Of a DNA stretch of 40,029 nt, positions 26,137 to 34,587 are shown piece after piece. Under the pieces are notes generated by a model. It made no database searches. It saw nothing but the letters and a program-made list of their open reading frames with translations, and was not told where the DNA came from. The first letter of the stretch is position 1. Every line of letters begins with the position of its first letter. The DNA comes from Elusimicrobiota bacterium. Lineage in GTDB: Bacteria; Elusimicrobiota; Elusimicrobia; UBA1565; UBA9628. Position numbers and translations under genes: made by a program. The DNA lies in assembly GCA_016209035.1 (NCBI GenBank), contig JACQWX010000038.1, positions 27,456-67,484 on the forward strand, written 5' to 3'.

Positions 26137-28482
26137 ATGCGAGCGTCGACGGCGCTGGCGTCGTTTTTGCTTTCCCTGGGCCTGGCCTTCTACGTTCCAT
26201 CGGCGACCGCGGAGCCCCCCAAGGAAGATCCGGTCAAGAAGGAGAAGACGCCGGTCTTGATCGAGACCGAGAAGAAGGTCTTCAACCGCCTGGAGGTGCC
26301 CAAGCCTTCCGCGGACGAGGCCCCGGACAGCGCGGCCGCGCGCATCCGCAGGGCCGCCGACGAGCTCAACAAGGAGCTCGACGCCGCCGAGGTCGAAGCG
26401 GACCGGACCGGGGACGGCTCCGGGCCCGCGGCGGTCATAGAGAGGAGGCTCCCGGAGCTCAACGCCGCCGCGCAGTCTCCCGACATCGACCCGAGCGTGC
26501 GGGAGCAGGTCTCCAAGTACAACCTCCAGACCGGGAAGTTCGACGATGCCCTCAAGCTCTCCGGGGTGACCTTGCAGTCCCAGCCCGAGAACCACGACGC
26601 CCTCAACAACCGCGCCGGCGCCCGCTACGGCCTCGGAGACTACGACGGCGCCGTCGCCGATGCCACCAAGATGACCGAGCTCGACCCCAAGAACGCGACC
26701 GCCTACGCCCTGCGCGCCCTGGCGCACTACGGCGCGGGGAGGTACGTGGCCGCGGTCGACGACGCCAAGCGCGCGCTCTCCCTCGACCCCAACGAGAAAA
26801 CCGCGTTCTCGGTCCTCAAGCTCTCGGAGGGCCGGCTCCCCCCGGACATGAAGATCCCGGAGGAGAAGCTGCGGGAGAGCCTCAACGTCCAGCGAGAGTA
26901 CCAAGGCGTGGTCCATCAGTTCTACCAGGCCGAGGAGAAGATCCGCCTCATCGCCGCGGAGAGCGCGGCCCGCCCCATCGAGAAGCTCGTGCGCGGCGCC
27001 GTGCACAGGATGGAGCTCAAGGAATTCCAGGCCGTCATCGAAGAGGCGGGCAAGATCATCGAGACCGCCCCTGACTACGCCGCGGGCTACTACCTGCGCG
27101 CGGCCGCCTACAACCAGATCGGCAAGTACAAGGAAGCCGCCCAGGACGCTTCGCAGGCCCTGGCCTTGAACCCCAACGACCCCGCGCCCCGGGACGCCCG
27201 TTCCTGGGCCTATTTCCAGCTGGGCAGGCTCGACGACGCCATGGCGGACGCCAACCTCTCCCTCGAGCAAGACGCCAACGACGCCTACGCCTACGCCAAC
27301 CGGGGACTCATCAACGAGAAGCTCGGCGATTTCCAGGCCATGCAGGCCGACCTCAAGTCCGCCGCCTCCCTGGACCCCCAGTTCAAGACCGTCCTTCAAG
27401 ACGCCGTGGCCCGGTCCAACCTCGAGAGGGCCCCGATCCTCGGCGAGCCGCCCCGGCCGCCGAGGCCATCGGCCGCGGCGCCGCCTGCAAGCCCCGGCCG
27501 GCGCAAGTCGTTCGTCACCATCGTCACGAGCTCGCTCGTGGGCGGGTTCCTGATCGCCCTGGGCCTCCTCCACATCATGAGCGGCCAATGGCAGAAGAAG
27601 CTCACAGCCGAGCTCAAGAAGACCCGCGACACCGGCGGCATCCGCCGGCCCTCGGCCATCGACGCGAGCTACGAGGTAGGCCGGGTGCTGGGTCAGGGCG
27701 GCATGGGCGTGGTCTACGAGGGGGTGGACCGGGCGCTCAAGCGCCGGGTGGCCATCAAGATGCTCCGGCCGGAGCTCAAGGCGGACCCCCGCGACCGGGA
27801 GAGGCTCCTGGAGGAGGCGCGCACCGTCGCGGCCATGCATCATCCCTCGATCGTCGAGATCTTCTCCATCCTGGAGGACCAGGCCGGCCTCTACCTCGTC
27901 TTCGAGTTCATCGAGGGGCGCTCCGTCGAACAGCTCCTGACCGAGCGCCGGCGCCTGAGCTTCTCCGAGACCAAGGCCATCCTCAAGCACGTCTGCCGAG
28001 CCCTGGACTACGCCCATCACCACAACGTCGTACACCGGGACCTCAAGCCCTCGAACATCATGATCACGGTGGAGGGCGTCGTGAAGGTCATGGACTTCGG
28101 CATCGCCAAGGCCGCGCTCGACACCGCGGGGGCGTCGAGCATGACCAACACGGTCCTGGGCACCCCGTTCTACATGGCGCCCGAGCAGGGCGCGGGAGCG
28201 GTGCGCAAGGAATCGGACATCTTCTCCCTCGGCGCCTGCCTCTACGAGATGGTGACGGGGGAGCGCCCCTACCCCGCCCCGGCCTCCACCCCCATGAAGA
28301 TCGAGGCCCGCTACGCCAAGCCCTCCCAGCTCGCCCCCCTTCCGGAGGGGCTCGACGCCCTCATGGACGCCGCGCTCCAGCCCGACCCGGACAAGCGCAT
28401 CCGCTCCGCCCGCGACTTCTGGGTCTGGCTGGACAAGATCAAGGACCCCTCCGGCGCGCAGACCCCCAACCGGCCTTCCTGA
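26137..28482 (+). CDS. TPR-sensor Ser/Thr protein kinase (Hanks type) with transmembrane helix
   Basis: 781 residues. Signal-like N-terminus (MRASTALASFLLSLGLAFYV), a charged coil, then two blocks of TPRs (~145-230 and ~285-430, for example ALNNRAGARYGLGDYDGAVADATKM). A transmembrane helix follows at ~458-481 (VTIVTSSLVGGFLIALGLLHIM) and a complete kinase domain at 512-780. Kinase motifs are GQGGMGVVYEG (Gly loop), AIKML (Lys ~541), HRDLKPSN (catalytic Asp ~635), MDFGIAK (DFG ~653) and GTPFYMAPEQ (activation segment). Predicted topology puts the TPRs outside the cytoplasm and the kinase inside. This is the reverse domain order of PknB-type receptors, where the kinase is N-terminal. Monocistronic, with its own promoter and terminator. 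Confidence 0.9.
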   Translation: MRASTALASFLLSLGLAFYVPSATAEPPKEDPVKKEKTPVLIETEKKVFNRLEVPKPSADEAPDSAAARIRRAADELNKELDAAEVEADRTGDGSGPAAVIERRLPELNAAAQSPDIDPSVREQVSKYNLQTGKFDDALKLSGVTLQSQPENHDALNNRAGARYGLGDYDGAVADATKMTELDPKNATAYALRALAHYGAGRYVAAVDDAKRALSLDPNEKTAFSVLKLSEGRLPPDMKIPEEKLRESLNVQREYQGVVHQFYQAEEKIRLIAAESAARPIEKLVRGAVHRMELKEFQAVIEEAGKIIETAPDYAAGYYLRAAAYNQIGKYKEAAQDASQALALNPNDPAPRDARSWAYFQLGRLDDAMADANLSLEQDANDAYAYANRGLINEKLGDFQAMQADLKSAASLDPQFKTVLQDAVARSNLERAPILGEPPRPPRPSAAAPPASPGRRKSFVTIVTSSLVGGFLIALGLLHIMSGQWQKKLTAELKKTRDTGGIRRPSAIDASYEVGRVLGQGGMGVVYEGVDRALKRRVAIKMLRPELKADPRDRERLLEEARTVAAMHHPSIVEIFSILEDQAGLYLVFEFIEGRSVEQLLTERRRLSFSETKAILKHVCRALDYAHHHNVVHRDLKPSNIMITVEGVVKVMDFGIAKAALDTAGASSMTNTVLGTPFYMAPEQGAGAVRKESDIFSLGACLYEMVTGERPYPAPASTPMKIEARYAKPSQLAPLPEGLDALMDAALQPDPDKRIRSARDFWVWLDKIKDPSGAQTPNRPS

Positions 28483-28483
28483 G

Positions 28484-28539
28484 CGACGGGGAATCCATCG
28501 TCATCCGTTACCCGCAAGCGCGGCTAGGATTCCCCGTCG
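28484..28539 (+). terminator. hairpin terminator after the kinase gene
   Basis: Perfect 13-bp arms CGACGGGGAATCC (28484-28496) and GGATTCCCCGTCG (28527-28539), followed by ATGTTTTCTGCGTTCTCGTTT. The loop is long (30 nt) and the T-run short and interrupted, so efficiency is uncertain. The position, two bases after the stop, fits a terminator. Confidence 0.5.
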
Positions 28540-28602
28540 ATGTTTTCTGCGTTCTCGTTTTGTAGACTTGTGTTCGTCCATGGCCCCCCGGAGGTCCTCA
28601 TC

Positions 28603-30552
28603 ATGAATTCTTTCCTTCTCTCCATACTTCTATCCTGCGCCTTCCCCTCGACCGCCCAGGCGCAGAGCCGCCATGCCGACCCCGACGAAGCCCTGGCCGA
28701 GCGGAAGGCGCGCTTTTCGTCGGACAAGGCCCTCATCGCTCCCCTCGCGCAGCCCCTCCCCAAGATCGCCCGGCCCGCCTTCCACCCGGCGTTCGAACTG
28801 TTCCGCGACTCAGGCGCGCCCTGGGGGCAGGGTCGCGCCCTCGGCGCGCTGTGGGTCTATGAGCTCCCGGACCAGACCAGGATCGACGGTCTCGCCTCCC
28901 TGCCGGGGAGCGGCATCATCGTGGCCGAGGGAGGCGAGAACAGCTACCGCCACCGCCTCACCCGGCTCGACCAGGCCGGGGTCCCGGCGTCGAGCGTCCC
29001 GGTCTCGGGCTATTTCATGTCCCTGCTGGCGGGAAACCTCGGGGGCAAGCCCGCCCTCGTGGCCCAGGACATGTACCACCTCCAGGTCCTCGACCCTTCG
29101 GGCGAGCCCCGGTGGAAGGACAGCCTGCAGATGGAATCCGCGGCCCTCTGCGACCTCGACCGCGACGGCCGCGGCGAGCTCGTCGGAGGCGTCGCCAGGT
29201 ACAAGAACGAGCTGCGCGCCGTCCGCGGCGACGGCCGGAGGCTCTGGGACGCGACGGTGCCCGCCGACCACGTCCTCGGCTCGGCCGCCGCGGACCTCGG
29301 CGGCAAGGAAGGGCCAATGGTCGCGGTCTTCGCGGCGCGCCGCGGCCGCGCCACCGTGCACCTCTTGGACGGCAAGGGGTCGCCGGTCCTGGATTATCCG
29401 GACGACAGCGCCCCCGAGATCGGCGTCCTCGGCCGCTTCGCCGACGGGACGCCCTTCTTGGCGACCGTCGGCTCGGAATGGCAGGCCGGGCACGACCGCT
29501 TGCGCATCTCGAGGCTGGCCGGCCGAACCCGCAAGCTCGAGACCGAGGCGGACGTCGGGCCGACCCACGTCGTCTCGATCGCGCTCGCCGACTTCACCGG
29601 CGACCGTTCCCCTGAGATCGTGCTCGGCACGGACAACGGCTGGGTGCTGGTCTACGGCCTGTGCGGCCGACTCCTCTCGCAGCGGCATTTCTTCGGGCAG
29701 ATCCCCTACCTCGTCCCGGAAGCGCCCGACGCGGACGGCCGGCAGAAGGTGCTGGTCGGGGTGCGGGGGGCCTCCTCGCTGGTCTACTCGGTCGGGCTCA
29801 CGGAGAGGCCCTTCGCGGCTCCGGCGAGCGCCTCCGGGGCCTCCGAAACGGCGCCCGCGCCGGCGTCGCCGGGCTGGCCCGAGCCGACCCTGCGAGCGCT
29901 GGAAGCCTTCATCGAGACGGGGCCCGAGGGCCCGGTCGTGTTCTCGGCCGACGACACCCTCTGGGCGGGCGACGCGGGTTCGGCCTTCCTGCGCTGGCTC
30001 ATCGCCGAGGGCAAGCTCGCGCGGAGCGACGGCGGCAAGGACCTCTACGCCGAGTACGAAGCCCTGGCTGGGCGCGACCGCGCCAAGGGCCGCGCCTTCG
30101 CCGCGACGCTGATGGCGGGCATGAAGGAATCTGAGGTCCGGGACCTGGCCGCGCAGTTCTTCTCGCGCCACTTCCTCGGCCGCATCTACAGGCCCATGAC
30201 GGACCTGGTCGCCAAGCTCCGGGACTCCGGCCGGCAGGTCTGGGTCGTGTCGGCAAGCAACCGCTGGATCGTGGAGGCCGCGGCGGAGTTCCTGAGGGTC
30301 GAACCCGAGCGCGTCCTCGGCCCCGTGCCTGACGGGGCCCGCAAGCCCGCGGCGGTCAAGAAGCGCCTCGGCCGGCGCCCCGTCCTGGCCGTGGGCAGCG
30401 GCCGAAGCGACCGGGAGCTGCTGCGCCGCAGCGCGGGTCCGGCCCTGCTCGTCACCCACGGTTCGGCGACCGACCCCGGGCTCCTTGCGCTGGCCCGCAA
30501 GAAGGGCTGGCTCGTGGTCGACCTGCCGCTCCTGCCGGAGTGGAAGCCGTGA
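28603..30552 (+). CDS. secreted beta-propeller protein fused to a HAD-like domain lacking the nucleophile
   Basis: 649 residues. ATG 28603 has GGAGG eight bases upstream and starts a signal peptide (MNSFLLSILLSCAFPSTAQA). Residues ~90-410 are PQQ/FG-GAP-like propeller repeats (AALCDLDRDGRGELVGG, IALADFTGDRSPEIVLGTDNG), which often bind Ca2+. Residues ~440-649 resemble a SerB/YcaO-neighbour-type HAD phosphatase (GSAFLRWLIAEGKL, VWVVSASNRWIVEAAAEFL, AVGSGRSDRELL). Motif I reads FSADDTLW where HADs have FDADGTLW, so the nucleophilic Asp is Ser448; the second Asp (D450) remains. Phosphatase activity by the normal mechanism is unlikely. The end overlaps the next GTG (GTGA). Confidence 0.65.
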   Translation: MNSFLLSILLSCAFPSTAQAQSRHADPDEALAERKARFSSDKALIAPLAQPLPKIARPAFHPAFELFRDSGAPWGQGRALGALWVYELPDQTRIDGLASLPGSGIIVAEGGENSYRHRLTRLDQAGVPASSVPVSGYFMSLLAGNLGGKPALVAQDMYHLQVLDPSGEPRWKDSLQMESAALCDLDRDGRGELVGGVARYKNELRAVRGDGRRLWDATVPADHVLGSAAADLGGKEGPMVAVFAARRGRATVHLLDGKGSPVLDYPDDSAPEIGVLGRFADGTPFLATVGSEWQAGHDRLRISRLAGRTRKLETEADVGPTHVVSIALADFTGDRSPEIVLGTDNGWVLVYGLCGRLLSQRHFFGQIPYLVPEAPDADGRQKVLVGVRGASSLVYSVGLTERPFAAPASASGASETAPAPASPGWPEPTLRALEAFIETGPEGPVVFSADDTLWAGDAGSAFLRWLIAEGKLARSDGGKDLYAEYEALAGRDRAKGRAFAATLMAGMKESEVRDLAAQFFSRHFLGRIYRPMTDLVAKLRDSGRQVWVVSASNRWIVEAAAEFLRVEPERVLGPVPDGARKPAAVKKRLGRRPVLAVGSGRSDRELLRRSAGPALLVTHGSATDPGLLALARKKGWLVVDLPLLPEWKP

Positions 30553-30671
30553 CCGCGCCGGAGAGGATCGTCCGCCTCCTGAAGGAAACCGCGACCCCCA
30601 TGCCCTTCGGCAAGGTCGTCGCCCCACGGGCGCTCATCGAGCGATGTCGGGCGCAGGAGCCCGCGAAATGA
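30549..30671 (+). CDS. short ORF at the island boundary, possibly a truncated gene
   Basis: 40 codons starting with GTG that overlaps the TGA of the propeller-HAD gene (GTGA). The peptide begins MTAPERIVRLLKETATPMPF, which reads like the first helix of a larger helical domain, then stops at 30671. Low-GC DNA begins a few bases later. It could be a real small protein, but a gene cut off when the adjacent island inserted fits as well. Not recognised. Confidence 0.35.
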   Translation: MTAPERIVRLLKETATPMPFGKVVAPRALIERCRAQEPAK

Positions 30672-30705
30672 CGCCGGCAGGGAGCATGATAAGCGCGGCC
30701 TTTTT

Positions 30706-31713
30706 TCAGGGGCGGGTTCGATTTCTCCCTTGACGCTGGAACAACTCCTGCTGGCCCGGCCGAGTCGATCGATTGCCCGCCTTTGAGTCAAGCCAACTCG
30801 ACAGCGACGAAGGCTCGTCGCCAAAGGGGTTCGGAATCGGAATGCCCCCCATGCCAATGAGCCGTCGATTTCCTGCAGGGGCAGCTTGGTAATCACCGAT
30901 GAATACCGGGAGCCAGCCTTCCTTCAGGGCTTCGACGGCCCCCGCCCAGGTGCCGCCTTTCTCTGCGTCGCTCGCTACCACGACTCCGTAATCAGCCAAA
31001 CAATAGATCAGCCTGTTCCGGCCCATGGCGGTCCCCACGCTGAAGGGCGCATCCGGCGAGTAGGGCGTGATTAAGACGAGACGGTCATCCTCAAGGAGCT
31101 CGCGCGTCTCCGGTTGACGGATAGCCCCTACCAAGCTGTCTGCCAACACCCCAGCGACTTTCCCACCGCCCTCCAGCGCCGCACGCATAGACGCCTGATC
31201 CACTCCGCGCGCCGCGCCTGAGCAGAGGGCCAAGCCGCACTTGGCCCCCGCCGATCCCAGAAACTGCGCAAACTCGTTCCCGCGTTCATCGACATTTCTC
31301 GATCCGACCACCGCCATGCCCCGACGTTCCAGAATCGAGACATCTCCGGACCCAAAGAGCACCCGCGGAGCCGTCTTCCCCAATCGCTCCACGTATCGGC
31401 TCGGATAATCCTCCTCGCCGCGGGCCAATGTCCAAATCCGCATTGACTCCAGTCGCTCGACCTCCCCATCAATCAGGCGATCTCCGCTCAACAAAGCGCT
31501 GAGGCGTGAAGCCATATCCGCGGATACGCGCAACTCTTTCTGAATTTTAGCCGCTGCAGCGCCGACGAATTCTCCGAGCTTTTCGACTCCTCCACCGATA
31601 TCCTCAATGAAGCCGCTAAACTCCTTGGCTGTGAACGGTTTGCCGCCCTCCGGCAAAGCCAGGCGCGTGCACAGCATTAGGAGCACTTTCTTATCTTTCC
31701 CTAAATCAGCCAT
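30706..31713 (-). CDS. DprA/Smf-family protein in a putative defence operon
   Basis: 335 residues. The central part has the DprA Rossmann-like fold: GMAVVGSRNVDERGNEFAQ, ALCSGAARGVDQASMRAAL, MGRNRLIYCLADYGVVVAS and GGTWAGAVEAL, matching the 'GSRxxs.yG', 'SGxArGiD' and 'RNriia.ls' motifs. The N-terminus is unrelated to the SAM domain of competence DprA, and the C-terminal winged helix is absent or unrecognised. DprA normally loads RecA on incoming single strands. Position as the last gene of an antitoxin-PIN-helicase operon suggests a nucleic-acid or nucleotide-sensing role in phage defence instead (inference). GGAGG within the helicase gene's end serves as its ribosome site. Base composition is clearly less GC-rich than the flanks. 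Confidence 0.75.
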   Translation of the reverse strand: MADLGKDKKVLLMLCTRLALPEGGKPFTAKEFSGFIEDIGGGVEKLGEFVGAAAAKIQKELRVSADMASRLSALLSGDRLIDGEVERLESMRIWTLARGEEDYPSRYVERLGKTAPRVLFGSGDVSILERRGMAVVGSRNVDERGNEFAQFLGSAGAKCGLALCSGAARGVDQASMRAALEGGGKVAGVLADSLVGAIRQPETRELLEDDRLVLITPYSPDAPFSVGTAMGRNRLIYCLADYGVVVASDAEKGGTWAGAVEALKEGWLPVFIGDYQAAPAGNRRLIGMGGIPIPNPFGDEPSSLSSWLDSKAGNRSTRPGQQELFQRQGRNRTRP

Positions 31714-33828
31714 CTATCCTCCAGCCCGCGTCATTGCCAAGGCGAACGGATAAACCCCGGGAACTCCTTTGGACCTCAAAAGCCAGCCTGCTGCCGCGAA
31801 CGTCCAGCCCGAGTCGATCATGTCGTCGACCAACAGAACTGAGCCCGGCAGCGACTCTCCTTCGATTCTTAGGGAACCCAAAACGTTTCGAGCCTGCGCA
31901 AAAGAATTCTCCATCGTCTTCTGTTCGGGTGCGTCGACCACCCGCACCAGCACCTGCTTGAAAGGGAGCCCCAATCTCTTGGCCAACCGCCCGGCGAAAT
32001 CCGGGACAAGCCGCGGACGTCTTTTTGAGGGGATCGCAGTCACCCACTGAATGTCCGGCTTCGGCAGCCATCTCTCTCGGATGAGGTGCGCCGCAGCCTC
32101 GACCAAGGCGTCATCAAAACCTTCATCACGATACTTTCCCTGCTGGACCCTCTTCCCAAGGCCCGGGTCGGCATAGTGGGAAAGCGCCCGGCCTTCGTGA
32201 GTGCGCAAGTCCGCAGGTATCGTCACAGGACCTTCCATCATCCCCTTCGGCCACTGCTTCCGCGGTTGAATCCTGATGATCTGAGCTTCCAAGAAGGCCC
32301 GTGCCTCAGCCACCAGCTCGGCCGGGACCGTCGAATCGATTGCCTTCCCAGTGCAGTTCTGACAGCGCCCGCAGGCAACGCCTGAGGGGTCGTCCAGCGC
32401 CCGGATCAAGAACTCCATCAGACAGCCCTTGTGCCCCGAATATTTCACCTCGATGTCTTCCAATTCGCGGCGACGCTGATCGAGAACAGAATCAATCCGA
32501 TCCTTGTCGCAAGACCAATCAGAGCGAAGCAACCTATGCTGATGCGGATTGCCTGAAATAGCGATCACCCCATCCACTTCCAGGATTTTCAGAGCCTGGT
32601 CCAGCATCTTGGGCCGGACATTGATTTCTTGCAGCAGCCGGTCGGTCCGCTTGGGCGAGCCACCCAGCTTCGCGATAATCTCAGTCATGACCTCGGCCGG
32701 CGGGAAGGCGGCGGCGATGAAATGCCTGTTGATTTCGCGGTCTTCCGGGCCGGACATCAGAAGGACCACCGCATCATCCAGACGACGGCCGGCGCGGCCG
32801 ATTTGCTGATAATAACCCACGATGGATCCCGGACGTTGGAAGTGAATTACAAAACCCAGGTCCGGCTTGTCAAAACCCATCCCCAAGGCCACGGTCGCAA
32901 CCAAAACTTTCACTTCATTGGCAAGCAGTTCCTGCTCCAGGCGCTCACGAACCTCGGTTTTGAGCTCGGAATGATAGGCGGCGGCCTTGATTCCCTTGCC
33001 CTTGAGCCAGGCTGCCACCTTCTCCGTATCGCGTATCGTCGTGCAGTAGATGATCCCGTGTCCCAGAATCTTGGGCACATGGTGCGCCAGCCATGCCATG
33101 CGCTGCGCCTGCTCCGACTCTGGCATGATAAAGAGACGCAGGGACTCGCGCGCCAACGGCCCGCGGATCACCACCGGGTCAAATCCCAGCTGGGTCCGGA
33201 CATCTTCCACGACCCGAGTATTGGCTGTTGCGGTTGTTGCCAGCACCGGGACATCGGACTCAAGCCGACGGGTATACTGGATGATGCGCCGGTAGTCCGG
33301 CCGGAAATCATGCCCCCAATCGGACACGCAGTGCGCTTCGTCGATGACGAGCATCCCGATCCGCTTCTCCAATCCAAGCGACTGAAACCCTTGATTGGCG
33401 AGACGCTCTGGGGAGACCAGGAGCAAATCGCATGCGCCCTTGCCGATGACGTGTTCGACCTCTGCCCACTCATCGCGATTCGTGCAGTTGATCGTGTAGG
33501 CCCTGACGCCGGCGCGCCGGGAGGTTTCTATCTGGTTGCGCATGAGCGAGAGCAACGGGCTGATCAACAGCGTTGGCCCGGCGCCCCGCTTGCGCAACAG
33601 CCCCGTGGCGATGAAATAAACGAAGCTCTTCCCCCAGCCGGTCCGCTGCACCAGAAGGACGCGCCGCCGTCCTGAGACCAGTCTCTCGATGGCCTCATAC
33701 TGATCACGGCGGAAGTCTTCCTCACTGCCGAGCATGGCGCGCAGCAAGACGCGCGCTTCGGCCTTCAGGGAATCTGGCGGCGGCGCTTCGGGCGCGGTGG
33801 ACGGCGGGGTCAACCACATCTCGCTCAT
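31714..33828 (-). CDS. RecQ-like DNA helicase with C-terminal phosphoribosyltransferase domain
   Basis: 704 residues. Helicase motifs: QRTGWGKS (Walker A, 61-68; a Gly-Trp-Gly variant of RecQ's GGGKS), VIDEAHCVSDWGHDFRPDY (DEAH, 163-166), TTATANTRV and YQQIGRAGRR (motif VI). The RecQ zinc region follows as KGCLMEF...CGRCQNC. The HRDC domain is replaced by a type I phosphoribosyltransferase-like region (~580-704) with a full PRPP-binding loop, VLLVDDMIDSGWT, and AIPSKRRPRLVPDFAGRLAKRLG, as in ComF/competence-type PRTases. The start ATG overlaps the PIN gene's TGA (ATGA). It unwinds DNA 3'-to-5' by family. The PRTase might modify or sense a nucleotide, or a nucleic-acid end (inference). Confidence 0.85.
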   Translation of the reverse strand: MSEMWLTPPSTAPEAPPPDSLKAEARVLLRAMLGSEEDFRRDQYEAIERLVSGRRRVLLVQRTGWGKSFVYFIATGLLRKRGAGPTLLISPLLSLMRNQIETSRRAGVRAYTINCTNRDEWAEVEHVIGKGACDLLLVSPERLANQGFQSLGLEKRIGMLVIDEAHCVSDWGHDFRPDYRRIIQYTRRLESDVPVLATTATANTRVVEDVRTQLGFDPVVIRGPLARESLRLFIMPESEQAQRMAWLAHHVPKILGHGIIYCTTIRDTEKVAAWLKGKGIKAAAYHSELKTEVRERLEQELLANEVKVLVATVALGMGFDKPDLGFVIHFQRPGSIVGYYQQIGRAGRRLDDAVVLLMSGPEDREINRHFIAAAFPPAEVMTEIIAKLGGSPKRTDRLLQEINVRPKMLDQALKILEVDGVIAISGNPHQHRLLRSDWSCDKDRIDSVLDQRRRELEDIEVKYSGHKGCLMEFLIRALDDPSGVACGRCQNCTGKAIDSTVPAELVAEARAFLEAQIIRIQPRKQWPKGMMEGPVTIPADLRTHEGRALSHYADPGLGKRVQQGKYRDEGFDDALVEAAAHLIRERWLPKPDIQWVTAIPSKRRPRLVPDFAGRLAKRLGLPFKQVLVRVVDAPEQKTMENSFAQARNVLGSLRIEGESLPGSVLLVDDMIDSGWTFAAAGWLLRSKGVPGVYPFALAMTRAGG

Positions 33829-34235
33829 GGCCGCTTGCGAAAGGCGTCCACTAATTCGGCCGGCGATAGGACCCTCATCCCGAGGCATAGCCGCGCCGGA
33901 AAGTGGTCCCGGTTGCCGGTGACGAGACATTCGGCGCGGCCTCCCAGGGCCGCCTCCAAAAACGGCTCGTCCGAGCGGTCCGGAAGATGTTGCGGCAGCG
34001 GCGCGGCCGTTACGGGCTCCCCCTCGGACTCGACCTGGGCCAGGAAGTCGTCCACCGCTTGAGCGTCCAACTCGAACCTCGGCCGCAGAAGGACCTCCCG
34101 GTATTCCGCCAAAATCCTGGCGTCGTAGCATAGCGCCAGATTGCCCGACGCCGCGAAGCCGACGATGGAGCCCGGCGGCCCGTAGGGATTGAGGAAGCCG
34201 GAGACGAGGACGTTGGTATCGAGGACGACCTTCAC
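33825..34235 (-). CDS. PIN-domain toxin (COG1569-like)
   Basis: 136 residues: KVVLDTNVLVSGFLNPYGPP carries the first PIN acidic residue (D6) and N8; ILAEYREVL the second acidic residue; DRSDEPFLEAALGG and LVTGNRDHF the remaining acidic cluster. This is the 'putative toxin-antitoxin system toxin component, PIN family' type, a Mg2+-dependent RNase. The start overlaps the antitoxin stop by four bases and the stop overlaps the helicase start by four bases, so toxin synthesis is coupled both to its antitoxin and to the helicase. Confidence 0.85.
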   Translation of the reverse strand: MKVVLDTNVLVSGFLNPYGPPGSIVGFAASGNLALCYDARILAEYREVLLRPRFELDAQAVDDFLAQVESEGEPVTAAPLPQHLPDRSDEPFLEAALGGRAECLVTGNRDHFPARLCLGMRVLSPAELVDAFRKRP

Positions 34236-34519
34236 CGCGCCCGCTTGCGGCGAACCGCGCCGATCTCGGCGTTGATCTCAGGCAAGGAGAGGCGGTCGCG
34301 CCCGACCTTGACGGAGCGGACTTGCATCTCCAGCAGTCCCAACATGGCGCGCGCCCGGCGCATGCTCGTCAGCGTCCTTTCCAGGTTGGCTTCGGAGGCG
34401 TAGGACAGCACTCCGACCGGCCGGCCTTTGGAGGTGACGACCATGTCCTTCTCCCGCTGAAGCTCCCGCCAAATCTGCGCGGACTTGGAGCGAAGGTCCC
34501 TGACGCTTATGGTTTTCAT
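34232..34519 (-). CDS. Phd/YefM-family antitoxin
   Basis: 95 residues. The N-terminus MKTISVRDLRSKSAQIWREL is the Phd/YefM DNA-binding fold, followed by VVTSKGRPVGVLSY, typical of the family, and a charged C-terminal helix (RDRLSLPEINAEIGAVRRKRAR) likely to block the PIN toxin. AGGAG lies seven bases before the ATG, after a well-formed promoter. As first gene of a four-gene operon, its autorepression would also control the helicase and DprA-like genes (inference). Confidence 0.85.
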   Translation of the reverse strand: MKTISVRDLRSKSAQIWRELQREKDMVVTSKGRPVGVLSYASEANLERTLTSMRRARAMLGLLEMQVRSVKVGRDRLSLPEINAEIGAVRRKRAR

Positions 34520-34553
34520 TGTGTCTCCTGGTGGAGCACCTATGTCACCCTAA

Positions 34554-34583
34554 AGTATACACCGAAAAGACTCATTTTGACAA
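34554..34583 (-). promoter_or_regulatory. promoter of the antitoxin-PIN-helicase-DprA operon
   Basis: Minus strand: -35 TTGTCA (34583-34578), 18-bp spacer, -10 TATACT (34559-34554), then a 34-base leader ending in AGGAG. No clear palindromic antitoxin operator was spotted over it. Confidence 0.55.
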
Positions 34584-34587
34584 GGGC

